DNA of 64,000 nucleotides from Pseudomonadota bacterium (GTDB lineage: Bacteria > Chloroflexota > UBA6077 > JAJPHF01): the NCBI GenBank assembly GCA_021325365.1, contig JAJPHF010000144.1, forward strand, positions 12,044-76,043, read 5' to 3'. Made by a program: the position numbers and the translations under genes. The notes below the pieces were generated by a model. It did not search any database, was not told the origin of the DNA, and worked only from the letters and a program-made list of their open reading frames with translations. Below are positions 38,019 through 47,684 of this stretch, in pieces (the first letter of the stretch is position 1; each line of letters opens with the position of its first letter).

Positions 38019-40787
38019 ATGAGAGCTTTGGGCGTGGCCGGGCGACCGCTTGCGGTGGTCGGCCTGGCGGTCCTTCTGGGCGTGGCGCTTGGTGGCGACC
38101 GCTTGGTGGCGGCGCAGCAGGGCGACGACGTGCGCGCGGCCGCGATCCGGATTGCGGCCGCGCGCAGCGGTGCGCCGACGAGTCGGCTGACCGCCCTCAG
38201 CGTCGCGGAGGCCTCCTACCCCGCGCTAGGCACGGTGGGCCGAGCGGTCAAGGTGCTCGACACCGCCACGGGCGTCGTGTACGGGGTGGTGCTCGACGCG
38301 TCGCTTCAGCCACTCGATACGGGCCAGCTGGCGGCGAGCGACCAGGCGCGGCGGGCGGCGCAAGGGCCCACGTTTGAGCCCGCGCTGGAGGCCCGCCTCG
38401 CGGCCGCTCGGCCGGACGAATTGCTACCGGTAGTGCTCTGGGTGCGCGAGCCCCCCTGGGCCCGTCCGACGCGGGCCGCCCCGGCGCGCGGCGCGGCGGC
38501 GGCCGCGGGGACGGCCGCCACGGATGCCGCTCTCGCCGCGACTCGGCGGCCGGCGGTGCAGCAGGCCCTCGCGCCGGTCCTGGCGCGTTTGCAGCAGGCC
38601 GGGCGCCCGGGGACGACCGCCGGCGACGTGCCCGCGATCTACGTCAGCGTGCCGCCCGCGCTTCTCGCCGAGATGCGGACGTGGGGCGAGCTGGAGCGCG
38701 TGTACCTGGCGGGCGTGAACCAGCCAGACGGCACCACTTACAGGTCGACGATCCACGCCGACGTCGTCTACGCCCGGGGCATGACGGGCGCGGGCGTGCA
38801 GGTGGCCCAGATCGAGCCCGTTGGCCGCGTCGCCACGGCCAACCCCTACCTCGCGGGCGTCGTCCAGGACTCGACCTACGCCTGCTCCACCCCCAGCGAT
38901 CACGCTACGGCCGTGGCGGGCATCCTGCGCAGCACGCTCCCCTCGCTACTGGGCATCGCGCCGGGGATGACCTTGCGCGTTGGCGGGTCGTGCAGCGGGC
39001 TGAGCTCGGAGCTGAACGACCGGGCGAGCGCCGCGGCCGACTGGGGCGCGAACCTGTTCAGTTTGAGCTATAGCAACGATACGAATCGCGTCCCCGGGGC
39101 GGACGACCGCTTCTACGACGACATGGCCTTCAACCAGCGACGGCTCGTGGTGAAGTCGGCGGGCAATCTGGGGCTCTCCGACGGCAACGTGACCAGCCCG
39201 GGTCTAGGGTACAACGTGATCAGCGTCGGCGATTTTGACGACCGGAATACGACCGCGTGGGCCGACGACGCCATGAACGGCACTTCCAGCTACCTGGGTC
39301 CCCTATCGGTACACGGGGACCGCCGCAAGCCGGAGCTCGCCGCGCCGGGCACCAACATCACTTCGCTCGCGGTAGCCGCGCCCTGGACCGGCTATACCAG
39401 TACGGGGGCAAGCTTTGCCACGCCGATGGTGGCCGGCACCGCGGCGCTGCTCCTTCAGCGCGACGGCAGTTTGGCGCAATGGCCCGAGGCGCTCCGCGCG
39501 ATTCTCATGGCGACGGCCGTGAACCCGCTGCAGGGGGACACGACGTTGGCGAGTCGTGGCGGGGTGGGCGGCCTCGTTACGGATCGGGCCGACAACGTGG
39601 TCCAGCACATCGACGGCGATTGGGGCGCGCAGCCCTATGACTGCGGGTCGCCGTCGCCGCTCGACGTTGCCAGCGTCACGTTGCAGGCCGGACAGCGATT
39701 GCGGGGCGTGATCGCCTGGAACACCGATCCGAGCTGGTCGGGTTGGCCCTCGCAGCCCGGCGCCGATCTCGACCTGAGCGCGGTCGGCCCGACTGGCGCC
39801 GTCGCGACGTCCGCGAGCCACGACAACTCGTACGAGGTCGTCGACTTTGTTGCGCCGAGTGCGGGAGCGTACGCGCTACGGGTAAGCAACACTCGCTGCG
39901 ACAGCAGCCCGGGCGGGCTCGCCTGGGCGTGGCATCTCGTGCCGCCCGTGTCGGTCCTGGTGTACGGCACCGCCACGCCAACACCGACGGTCACGCCAAT
40001 GCCGACGGTCACGCTAACCGCAACACCGTCGCCCACGCTGACGCCGACGGCGACGCCCGTACCGCCGATCTGCCAGCCGCGCCGGCCGCCGGTCCTGGTC
40101 TCCACCGTGGCGGCTGGGGGCGGGAGGCTGCAAGTGACCGTCACGGCCCAGACGCTGCCCGGCAGCCCGCCCAACTCGCTCCGCGAGCTGCGTTTCGGGT
40201 CGGCAGCCAACGCGCGCATCGACGCGGGGACGGTGAGCGGGGCGACCGGCAACTTCATGATGCCCGCGCCGCCGGGGGCCCAGCAGGTCACGTTCAGCGT
40301 TCAGGAGGCCGCGGCGGGGCAGGCGGTCACTGTCCCGCTGACGGTGGTGGACGGCTGTGGCGACTGGCCGACGCTCGTCGGCGGCGGGACGAGCGCCTTC
40401 GCGTCGCCGACGGCGACGGCAGCGCCCGCGACGCCCACGCCCACACCGCCGCCGGTCTGCGCGCCGACTCGGCCGCAGGTGAACGTCTCGGTCACGCCCG
40501 GCGGCGGGCGGCTGGTGGTGACCGTTAGCGCGGAGACGTTGGCCGGCGGCTCCGTGAACGCGGTCCAAAACCTGCGCTTTGGCGCGACTAGCAATGCGCT
40601 GATCGACGTCGGCGGCCAGACCGGCCGCACGGGGAACTTCAGCGTGCCGCTGGCGCCGGCGCGGACGCAGACGAGCTTTGTGATACGCCCGGCGGTCGCT
40701 GGCCAGGCGACGACGGTCCAGATGACCGTGGTCGACGCTTGCGGCAGCTGGCCGACCGTGGTGGGCGGCGGGCCGAACGCGTTTTAG
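38019..40787 (+). CDS. Secreted subtilase-like (S8) protein with two C-terminal repeats
   Basis: 922 residues. Signal peptide (residues 8-33), prodomain-like region to about 250, subtilase domain about 255-500, a beta domain to about 645, a Thr-Pro linker (TPTPTVTPMPTV), then two homologous 105-residue repeats (each starting CQPRRPPV or CAPTRPQV and ending CG-WPT-VGGG). Expected triad positions: Glu266 in AQIEPVG where Asp is normal, His295 in SDHATAVAGI, Ser465 in TGASFATPMVAG; oxyanion Asn383 in SAGN. The Ser and His motifs are good, the first acidic residue is altered. Exported, surface-attached or released. Activity uncertain. Confidence 0.85.
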   Translation: MRALGVAGRPLAVVGLAVLLGVALGGDRLVAAQQGDDVRAAAIRIAAARSGAPTSRLTALSVAEASYPALGTVGRAVKVLDTATGVVYGVVLDASLQPLDTGQLAASDQARRAAQGPTFEPALEARLAAARPDELLPVVLWVREPPWARPTRAAPARGAAAAAGTAATDAALAATRRPAVQQALAPVLARLQQAGRPGTTAGDVPAIYVSVPPALLAEMRTWGELERVYLAGVNQPDGTTYRSTIHADVVYARGMTGAGVQVAQIEPVGRVATANPYLAGVVQDSTYACSTPSDHATAVAGILRSTLPSLLGIAPGMTLRVGGSCSGLSSELNDRASAAADWGANLFSLSYSNDTNRVPGADDRFYDDMAFNQRRLVVKSAGNLGLSDGNVTSPGLGYNVISVGDFDDRNTTAWADDAMNGTSSYLGPLSVHGDRRKPELAAPGTNITSLAVAAPWTGYTSTGASFATPMVAGTAALLLQRDGSLAQWPEALRAILMATAVNPLQGDTTLASRGGVGGLVTDRADNVVQHIDGDWGAQPYDCGSPSPLDVASVTLQAGQRLRGVIAWNTDPSWSGWPSQPGADLDLSAVGPTGAVATSASHDNSYEVVDFVAPSAGAYALRVSNTRCDSSPGGLAWAWHLVPPVSVLVYGTATPTPTVTPMPTVTLTATPSPTLTPTATPVPPICQPRRPPVLVSTVAAGGGRLQVTVTAQTLPGSPPNSLRELRFGSAANARIDAGTVSGATGNFMMPAPPGAQQVTFSVQEAAAGQAVTVPLTVVDGCGDWPTLVGGGTSAFASPTATAAPATPTPTPPPVCAPTRPQVNVSVTPGGGRLVVTVSAETLAGGSVNAVQNLRFGATSNALIDVGGQTGRTGNFSVPLAPARTQTSFVIRPAVAGQATTVQMTVVDACGSWPTVVGGGPNAF

Positions 40788-40973
40788 CCCGGCCGCTCGA
40801 CTCGTGGGAAGCCACGTGCTGGCCCTCGGCGGACCGTGACGAGCGCCGAGCGTGCTGCTCGGGACGGCACACGCCGTGCTCGCGGGCGTCAGTCGTCGTG
40901 AGGGCGCCGTCGCGGCGCGCCCTGTCCGCCAGCGGCGCCCGGGCAGACCGATCGGCGGCGCCTGGCTGGCGGT

Positions 40974-41597
40974 TTAGCGCACGGACTCCCACTTGGTGGC
41001 GTGGGCCTGGAGGTCCGGGTGGGACACGAGCAGGTGCCAGACGACCGCCTGGAAGGCCTCGGTGTGCGGCGTGACGTGGGATGGGTTGACGGTCGGGACG
41101 ATCACGCAGCCATCGGCCACTTGCGCCGTGTAGCCGCCGTCGCGGCCGACAATCCCGTAGATCCGCGCTCCCACGGCGCGCGCATGCTCCAGGGCGCGCA
41201 CGAGGTTCACGCTGACGTTCTTCTCGGCATTGCCCCCACCCACGGAGAAGACGAGCAGGGCATCTTTGTCCGAGAGCCGGCTGCCGCGCAGCCAGGCGGC
41301 GAAGGTCGTGTCCCAGCCGTCGTCGTTGATGCGCGCGGTCAGCTCGGACACGTTGTCGGTCGGGGCGTAGGCCTCGAAGCCGCAGATCTTGCGAAAGTCG
41401 TTGACCGCGTGGCCGGCGTGCCCGGCGCCGCCGCCCACACCGAGGATGAACAAGCGCCCACCGGCCTCGCGCACGGCGGCCAATCCCGCCGCCATGGCAT
41501 CGATCTGGGCCGCGTCAAAGGCCTGAATAATCTCTATTGCTTCCGCGAGGTACGCTGAGGCGAAGGAGACTCGCGGCTGGCTGTCCGTTGCGCTCAC
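40974..41597 (-). CDS. SIS-domain sugar isomerase, GmhA-like
   Basis: 207 residues from the GTG at 41597 (GGGAGAG six bases upstream); the longer open frame crosses the promoter and was rejected. SIS fold: RLFILGVGGGAGHAGHAVND, then DALLVFSVGGGNAEKNVSVN (phosphosugar loop), ARIYGIVGRDGGYTA, and a C-terminal LLVSHPDLQAHATKWE. Closest to sedoheptulose 7-phosphate isomerase / phosphoheptose isomerases that feed heptose nucleotides for surface glycans, although a sugar-phosphate binding role without isomerisation is possible. Confidence 0.8.
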   Translation of the reverse strand: MSATDSQPRVSFASAYLAEAIEIIQAFDAAQIDAMAAGLAAVREAGGRLFILGVGGGAGHAGHAVNDFRKICGFEAYAPTDNVSELTARINDDGWDTTFAAWLRGSRLSDKDALLVFSVGGGNAEKNVSVNLVRALEHARAVGARIYGIVGRDGGYTAQVADGCVIVPTVNPSHVTPHTEAFQAVVWHLLVSHPDLQAHATKWESVR

Positions 41598-41927
41598 AGC
41601 TCTCCCTTGTCCGCATCGGGTAATCTGGGCCGACGCCGCGCCCGCGCCGGGCGGCCCAACAATGTTAGGCATCCGGTGTCCGCGCGGCAAGCGGCCGGCA
41701 GTCCAGTACAGGCCCAGTGGGCTGGCTACCAGGAGGCACCCGTTTGCATAGACATGCCAGTCACCTCTGACACATGCCCGGTGCCCGCTCCAGCCTCTCT
41801 GATTGATACAGCGAGCGGCAGCCCCGAACATTCTGCGGGCGGCGAATTGGACCTGGCCTCAGCGAAACGAGCTAAGCTATCATGGTTTGCCCGCTCACAG
41901 GGTACGGATTTCGGAGGGGGATAGTAG
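41598..41927. other. Divergent intergenic region at the GC drop (330 bases)
   Basis: Holds the minus-strand promoter of the SIS gene (41662-41690). GC content falls from about 70% to near 55% through 41,740-41,900. No gene and no transposase remnant or terminal repeat seen. A promoter for the plus-strand gene must lie here; TTGGAC (41847-41852) with TAAGCT 20 bases on is the best but poorly spaced candidate. Confidence 0.6.
41662..41690 (-). promoter_or_regulatory. Promoter of the SIS isomerase gene
   Basis: Minus strand TTGCCG (41685-41690), 17-base spacer, TAACAT (41662-41667). Start near 41655. Confidence 0.55.
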
Positions 41928-44646
41928 TTGCGACGGTCCGTACGCTGCTTGGCGGCCAAGGTCATGCTGCCCGCACGGTGGTATTTGCTGCTCGCCATCG
42001 TAGGAGCCTGGCTGGCAATTATAGCCCATGAATTACCGCACTTCTACGGCGACTTTGGCGACGACTACTATACATGCTTTAGAATTGGCTATGAAACGGT
42101 CCAAGCGTGGCAGACTGCGTTTACTAAGTGGCACGTCAACGCACCATACTACTTTCTCATCTCATATCTGCCCATCAAGCTGCATTTCGCTATTCCTGGT
42201 GTAGCTATTCCAAATTTTCAGCCGGAGCAGATTGCTCTATATCGAGGTCTCATTGCCTATACGATATTCCTGCATGCAGTGATTCTCGTACTATACGCGT
42301 TGTTTGTATACCGCGTCACGAATCGAATGTTATCGACGTTACTAGCGCTTCTGTTGATGTTGTCTAGCCCAGTCTTTCTCGCGTGGGCTACAACGACAGA
42401 ATCGCGGATTATCGGTCTGCTCTTTGCGCTGCCAGGCATGACTATTCTGGCTGGGCTGCGGTACAGTACTGCCGGTTCTCGTCGGTCTTTACTACTGCAG
42501 ACCTTCACAGCAGGCTGTTTGCTAACGACTAGTTACCTTGTTCACTACACTGCGCTCTATCTCATCGTGCCGTTTGCTATAGCGTACTGGCTAGTTACTC
42601 TGTTTCATCGCGGACTATCAACCAAGATGCTTCAGGCGGTGGGGGGATTTATAATAGGTCTCGCCGCTCCGCAGGCTATAGTGGAGATCGTCGGTCAGAC
42701 CGCCTTGCATATCCCCAACACTCTGACGAACTTTACCGTTCTGGCACAGGCCAACGCGCAACTCTACGGTAGCCAACTAACCTACGCTCAGAAAGCACAC
42801 GAGTGGTTTACTGCCTACGCTGGCGACGATGGGTGGCCGTTGATTGTAGTTTCGCTAGCTGCAATTGCGTGTCTAGTACCGAATGGCCGACACCACTCTG
42901 CATTCGTGAACCCATCAATGAGGCTGGTGCTGTTGCTTGCGCTACTGATGGGCGTCAGTGGGTCTTTCTATGTCAAATTCGTGCCGTATCGTACGCAAGC
43001 CATTCTCCAGCCCGTGTTGTTCTTGCTGGCTGCAGTCGGTGTAACGGTTGCATTTGATGCTATCCTTGCTCGTTGTTGGAAGTGGTTCAGCTGCCACCCT
43101 GCCGGTCGACCTCGGTTGGGTCGCGTGCTCGGTTACGCTATACCCAATGCGCTATTGTGCTTCCTGTGGCTGCTCGTATTGTGGTTGCCAGCCAGCGTAT
43201 CGACAAGTCAGGTGTTGGCGCGCCGCGTAAACTTAGGGCGTCTACTGGAGCGCGTGCCACGACCCAGCGTGATGGCGGCACCTGTAGGCAATGTGGTGGA
43301 TCAAGCAGTGTTCGACAGGACCGGAGTAGGAATAGGGCCTGCCCAGTTGCTCGATATGGAACCGAACGTTTACGCCTTTGATTGCCTTCATCCGAACTGC
43401 ACGTATTTGCCGAACCGAGAGCGACTGATACATGTGGTATCAGTAGACGCTGATTCATCGTTGGAGAACGCGGCCGGCATCCATGACCCTACTCGTGTGC
43501 TAGACGGGGGTATTTCACACGACGGGATTACTGATTGGATATCCGGAGACGGGAGTGGGGACCACTGGGTTGAATTGCACTTCGACCAACCTTATGATCT
43601 CGATCAGATGGTAATCGCCAACCGCCGACAATCTATCAGAGCGGACACCATAGATATCTATGGATGGGTAAACGGGTCGTGGGTTCAGCTCTTTACTGGA
43701 GCTGGGCTGAGCCGCGCGCCCGTCGTGCATGCGCAGTGGGATCAAATTGCGGTAGGTGGGATACGTGCTGTGGTGCGAGAGAGCAGGATTGAGGGCCAAG
43801 TGAGTCGCCGCGCCCAGTTCGATGAGATTTATTTTCCCGGTTACCGCGCCGTAGTGGGAGTCGCTGCCGAGCGGCCTTCGCTCCTGCCCCTGCAGGTAGA
43901 AGCGGTTGGTGCAGACTCCACGATGATTGACCAATGGGCAGCCTGGGAGCCGGAGTATATCTTCGACCACGATATGGGTACCGAGAATGGGTACTCAGCT
44001 TGGCAGTCGATGCACAGGCCTGGAGCACATTACGTCCAGTTCAGGTTTGCGCGGCCATACTTGCTTGACAACGTCCAGGTGGTGAACGCACTCCAGTCAC
44101 AGCTCGTGAACGCCTATGCGCCGCGGATCGACGCGATGGAAGTCTGGCTGCTCGAACAGGGGGGATGGCAGGAAGTTTGGGCCAGGAATGAGCTTCGGGA
44201 CGAGACGGTCATTGAGGCCAAATGGCGAGCCGTAATGGCGAGCGCCGGAGCCATAGTTATACGGCGAAGCTTGGCGGGCGGGGCGCCTGTCGACTACGCA
44301 CTGATCCAGGAGGTGGTGTTTCCGGGCTACTTCGCGGTCTTTGACTGGAGCGCGTCATCGAGCGAAACGTTGCTGAAGACAGTAGAAGCCAAGGGAACCC
44401 GTGCAGGTGAAAGGGTTCAGCAACGAGCCGTTTGGGCCCGCGCGACTAGAGATTGAGTATTCGGTGGCAGACGTAGGCGCCGCCGTAATATTCGATGAGG
44501 TAGCAGTCGGCGTCGTCGACCGTAGCACTGGGCACCAGCTGGTACCGCTCCCCGCCGATCTGTACGGTAAGCCGGGGCGCCACGAGGTCTATTTGCGGGG
44601 CAATGGGCGCGAATCGAACCGACTGGAGTTTAGGGTCGAGCCATAG
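41928..44646 (+). CDS. Array member A: low-GC divergent GT-C-like/discoidin protein, frameshifted near the end
   Basis: TTG start with GGAGGGGG eight bases upstream. Frame 1 runs to 44456 (842 residues); the last repeat continues in the next frame to the TAG-ended codon at 44646. Residues 15-450 hold about ten membrane spans; the first loop has FGDDYYTCFRIGYETVQAW (Asp45-Asp46) and YYFLISYLPIKL. QAILQPVLFLLAAVGV replaces the RQTS-LQPFLFLFA block of the others. Two discoidin-like modules follow, about 503-645 and 655-805, each closing with E-(I/V)-x-FPGY. The switch point is GAAAGGG at 44409-44415, where one extra A separates GTRAGE from GFSNEPFGPARLEIEYS. GC about 50%. Function unknown; a surface glycosyltransferase is the best guess. 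Confidence 0.78.
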
Positions 44647-44741
44647 CGTCGGGAGAGCCGCCGGTAGTCACGGCGATGGTCGCGCGTCGGTCCCCGAGCG
44701 CCCGGGAACCCCTGACCGAGGGAGCGATCTGGACGACCCCG

Positions 44742-47684
44742 TTAGGGTGCTACTATAAGCTCCAGCGGCTCCGATTGCCCGTTGCTGTTCTGGACGGTCA
44801 CTAGATGCTGTACGGGGTACGCCAGAAACTCCCGCGGCACGCTCGCCACCAGGGTGTGCTCGTCCTCGTAGCGCGTTGCCAGCATGACCGAGCTAAGCAC
44901 GACGACGGTAGACGGCGTGAAATGCTCGCCTGTCACGCGGAGCGCCCCGGTGTCGTCGGCCTGAGCGTTGAACAGCTCGCCCGCGGTGGCCCGCGCCGGC
45001 TCGAGCGCCTCCAACACCGGCGGCAGTCCCCCGGGGCCCGCGATCGTTAGCGTCAGTGGGTTGGAGTCGCCCTCTGCGTTCCGCAGGCGGATCGTGTGCT
45101 GCCCCGCCTGTGTAAGGAACTGTCCCGGGATGTGCGCGGTCAGCGTTCGCTCGTCCTGGTACGTCGTCGGCAGGGTCACCGTGTCGAACATGACCGCGGT
45201 CGTCGGGGTGGCGTTGTCGGCATCGACGTGCAAGGTACGGCCATCGTCGGCAGCGCCAGCCGGCGCCTCCAGCGGGAAAGTGTCCGGGTGCAGCGCGCGG
45301 AGCAGCGCGGGCTGGGGCGGCCAGAGCGCCACGTTCGACTGCCGCAGGCCGTCGGTCAGGGCGATGCGGTGGGGCTCGTCTGGGTTCATGACGCCGTAGG
45401 GGGGGCGCAGCTGCAGCTCGCCGGTGTCCAGCAGCGTCGTGGGGAGCGGCTGGCCGTCGACGGCGATCGTGGTGCGCGCGGTCAGCCCCGTGCCGGAGAC
45501 GGTCAGCCCGCGCGCACCCACCCGCATTGCCTGCAAGATGAGCGGAGGCAAGGGCCGCTGCGGCCTGGGCGCGGCGCTCGCATGCCCCGGGAAGACGACC
45601 TCCTCGATGGCAGCCTGGGACGTGGGGCCAGTCGCAAAGGTCTGGGCGCGCACCACCAGGCGGATGCCGACGACCGTGGCGGGGGACCACACGGGATGGA
45701 CGCTAGCATAATTTTCCAGGCCTTCGCCACGCCAGACGGTGCGGTATTGGCCCGGTACCTGGGCGAGCTGGACGTCGAGGGCGGCGATCCGGCTCGCGAA
45801 GGGGCGGCTAGCGCCGGCGCTCTGGTCGCGCGACGGCAGGACGATGGCCAGCTCGCCTAGGGGCGTGGGTTGAGCGAGGGCAATCTCCAAGATGTGTGGG
45901 AGCGGCGTGTCGTCCGAGACCCAGGCAGTGTTGCCGTCGGGCGAGCGGCCTTGGTCGAAGACGTTTGCCGGCTCCGTCTCGGCCGCGGCCGTGGAGTCCG
46001 CCGCGACGGATGCGACGGACACCTCCTCCCCGTCCCTCGCCTGCAGCAGCGCGGCCGCGTCGTAGATGCGGACCTCGCTGAGCAACGGGTCTGCGCGGAG
46101 ATCGTAATGGCCGAAGCCGCGGGCCTCTGCCCACAGCGCGTCGGTGGCGTAGAACGACGGCCAGGCGGCGAGTGGCGGCGTGGCTTCCAGAGCGGGGCGC
46201 AGCTCGCCGTGGGTCGCCAGGAACTGCCACGGGAAGTAGCTCACGACCCACGTGTGGGGGTCGGCAGGGAGCACCTGCCGCGGGTCCGTCAGGACGGTCG
46301 CGGCGGCGGAATCGCCGATGGGCAGCCACTCCAGCTGGCGGTCTCCCTTGTTAGCGTAAGCCCACTCCAGCGCTCGTCCGAGCGCCTGCTGCGCCTGGAA
46401 GACCGTTTGCGCCTGGCGCCAAGGCACTGCCCCGACGAGCAGAAGGAAGCCCACGACCAGGGCGCCACGCAGGCGGGTGGCCCGGGTGAGGCGGGTCGCT
46501 AGCCAGACGATCCCGACCGCGGCGAACAGAAAGAGGAACGGCTGCAGCAACGACGTTTGCCGGAAGAACGGCATCGCGCCGGAGAGGACGAGGTAGCCGA
46601 GCGCCATCGGGATGCACAGGCCGAGCACGAGGTCGCGGGTGGCTTCCGGCGCGGCGCCACGCCGGAAGCCACGCGCGTACTGGAGCCAGCCGACGACGAT
46701 GGCGAACAGTAGCAGCACGCCCATCTGCGTGGCAAAGGAGGTGGCCCAGATCGCGATCGTGTCGCGCCATGCCCAATCCGAGGCGTGCTCGTTCCGCAGG
46801 AGCAGGAGCGCGCTGGTCGGCCCGTGATCGATGGGGATGCCGACCAGAAAATAGCTCACTGCCTCCAGCGCCGCCTGGGGCCAAACCGCTCCGCCCACGA
46901 AGCAGGCCAGGCCGAGCCAGCTGCGCCGCTGGCGTCTGTCGCGCGAGAGCTTGACGGCCCAGAAGATGAGACACAGCGGGACGACGAGATAAAGGGCCGT
47001 GTAGTGGATGGCCTGGGCGAGGGTCATCAACGAGCCGGCCAGAAAGAGGGCAACTGCCCTGGTCCGGGGTCGTGCGGAACTGTTGGCGCTGGGCCGGAAG
47101 AGCAGCCAGGCGCCGACGAGCGCGAACGGCAAGCCCAGCAGGCGCGAGTCGGGCTTCGGGCTCCAGAGTATTAGCGTTGGCGAGGAGGCGAACAGCAGCA
47201 GCGAGAGCCAGGCGACCAGGCGGTTGTCGGTCAGGCGGGAGGCGAACCACGCCCACGTTGCCAGGAGCAGCGCGTGCAAGACCAGCGTGTAGAGCAGCAG
47301 GAAGCGAAACGGGCCGGTCTGCGCGCCGAGCAAGGGAACTTCGTAGGACGGCAGGGCCGCGCCGCTCTTCAACGGCAGGTAGGAGATGAGCAGGTAGTAA
47401 GGCTGGAGGGCGTTGTAGAAGAAGGTGAACGCGGCGTGCCAGTCCTGCGCCGTCTTGGCGGCTTTCAGATAGACGGTGTAGTCGTCCATGTTGATGCCGT
47501 AGACGTACTGGAAATGCGCGAGCCAGGCCACTCCATACGCCGCGAGGAGCGCCGCGGTGAGGAGCAGGTAGGCCGGGCGCGAGAGGCTCGGCGCGGCGTT
47601 CGACCGCGCGTCCGTGCCGCCTCCCGACCGTGCTGAGCGCGCGTGCTCATGAAGGCCGGCGCCCGGCGTCGCGACGGCGGTCAC
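44742..47684 (-). CDS. Array member B: polytopic GT-C-like protein with discoidin and 3 Ig-like repeats
   Basis: 980 residues, GTG start overlapping the stop of member C (GTGA). Cytoplasmic tail to 37; about 11 membrane spans to about 445; first loop YGINMDDYTVYLKAAKTAQD (Asp67-Asp68) with DWHAAF and LQPYYLLISYLPLKSG. Conserved blocks: SPTLILWSPKPDSRLLGLPF, MPFFRQTSLLQPFLFLFAAV, EWAYANKGDR, TWVVSYFPW. Discoidin-like module about 550-702 (EPANVFDQG, TAWVSDD, IEEVVFPGH), then three repeats to the end, the last two with TPSTVVVLSSVML-type cores and a closing PREFLAYP. Last gene of the array, convergent with member A. Confidence 0.82.
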   Translation of the reverse strand: MTAVATPGAGLHEHARSARSGGGTDARSNAAPSLSRPAYLLLTAALLAAYGVAWLAHFQYVYGINMDDYTVYLKAAKTAQDWHAAFTFFYNALQPYYLLISYLPLKSGAALPSYEVPLLGAQTGPFRFLLLYTLVLHALLLATWAWFASRLTDNRLVAWLSLLLFASSPTLILWSPKPDSRLLGLPFALVGAWLLFRPSANSSARPRTRAVALFLAGSLMTLAQAIHYTALYLVVPLCLIFWAVKLSRDRRQRRSWLGLACFVGGAVWPQAALEAVSYFLVGIPIDHGPTSALLLLRNEHASDWAWRDTIAIWATSFATQMGVLLLFAIVVGWLQYARGFRRGAAPEATRDLVLGLCIPMALGYLVLSGAMPFFRQTSLLQPFLFLFAAVGIVWLATRLTRATRLRGALVVGFLLLVGAVPWRQAQTVFQAQQALGRALEWAYANKGDRQLEWLPIGDSAAATVLTDPRQVLPADPHTWVVSYFPWQFLATHGELRPALEATPPLAAWPSFYATDALWAEARGFGHYDLRADPLLSEVRIYDAAALLQARDGEEVSVASVAADSTAAAETEPANVFDQGRSPDGNTAWVSDDTPLPHILEIALAQPTPLGELAIVLPSRDQSAGASRPFASRIAALDVQLAQVPGQYRTVWRGEGLENYASVHPVWSPATVVGIRLVVRAQTFATGPTSQAAIEEVVFPGHASAAPRPQRPLPPLILQAMRVGARGLTVSGTGLTARTTIAVDGQPLPTTLLDTGELQLRPPYGVMNPDEPHRIALTDGLRQSNVALWPPQPALLRALHPDTFPLEAPAGAADDGRTLHVDADNATPTTAVMFDTVTLPTTYQDERTLTAHIPGQFLTQAGQHTIRLRNAEGDSNPLTLTIAGPGGLPPVLEALEPARATAGELFNAQADDTGALRVTGEHFTPSTVVVLSSVMLATRYEDEHTLVASVPREFLAYPVQHLVTVQNSNGQSEPLELIVAP

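Noticed and set aside
44409..44415. Programmed +1 frameshift in array member A
   Set aside because: No rare or stop codon at the shift site; a homopolymer indel is simpler.
41598..44741. Insertion element or genomic island borders around the low-GC gene
   Set aside because: No transposase, integrase, tRNA or terminal repeats were seen at either edge.
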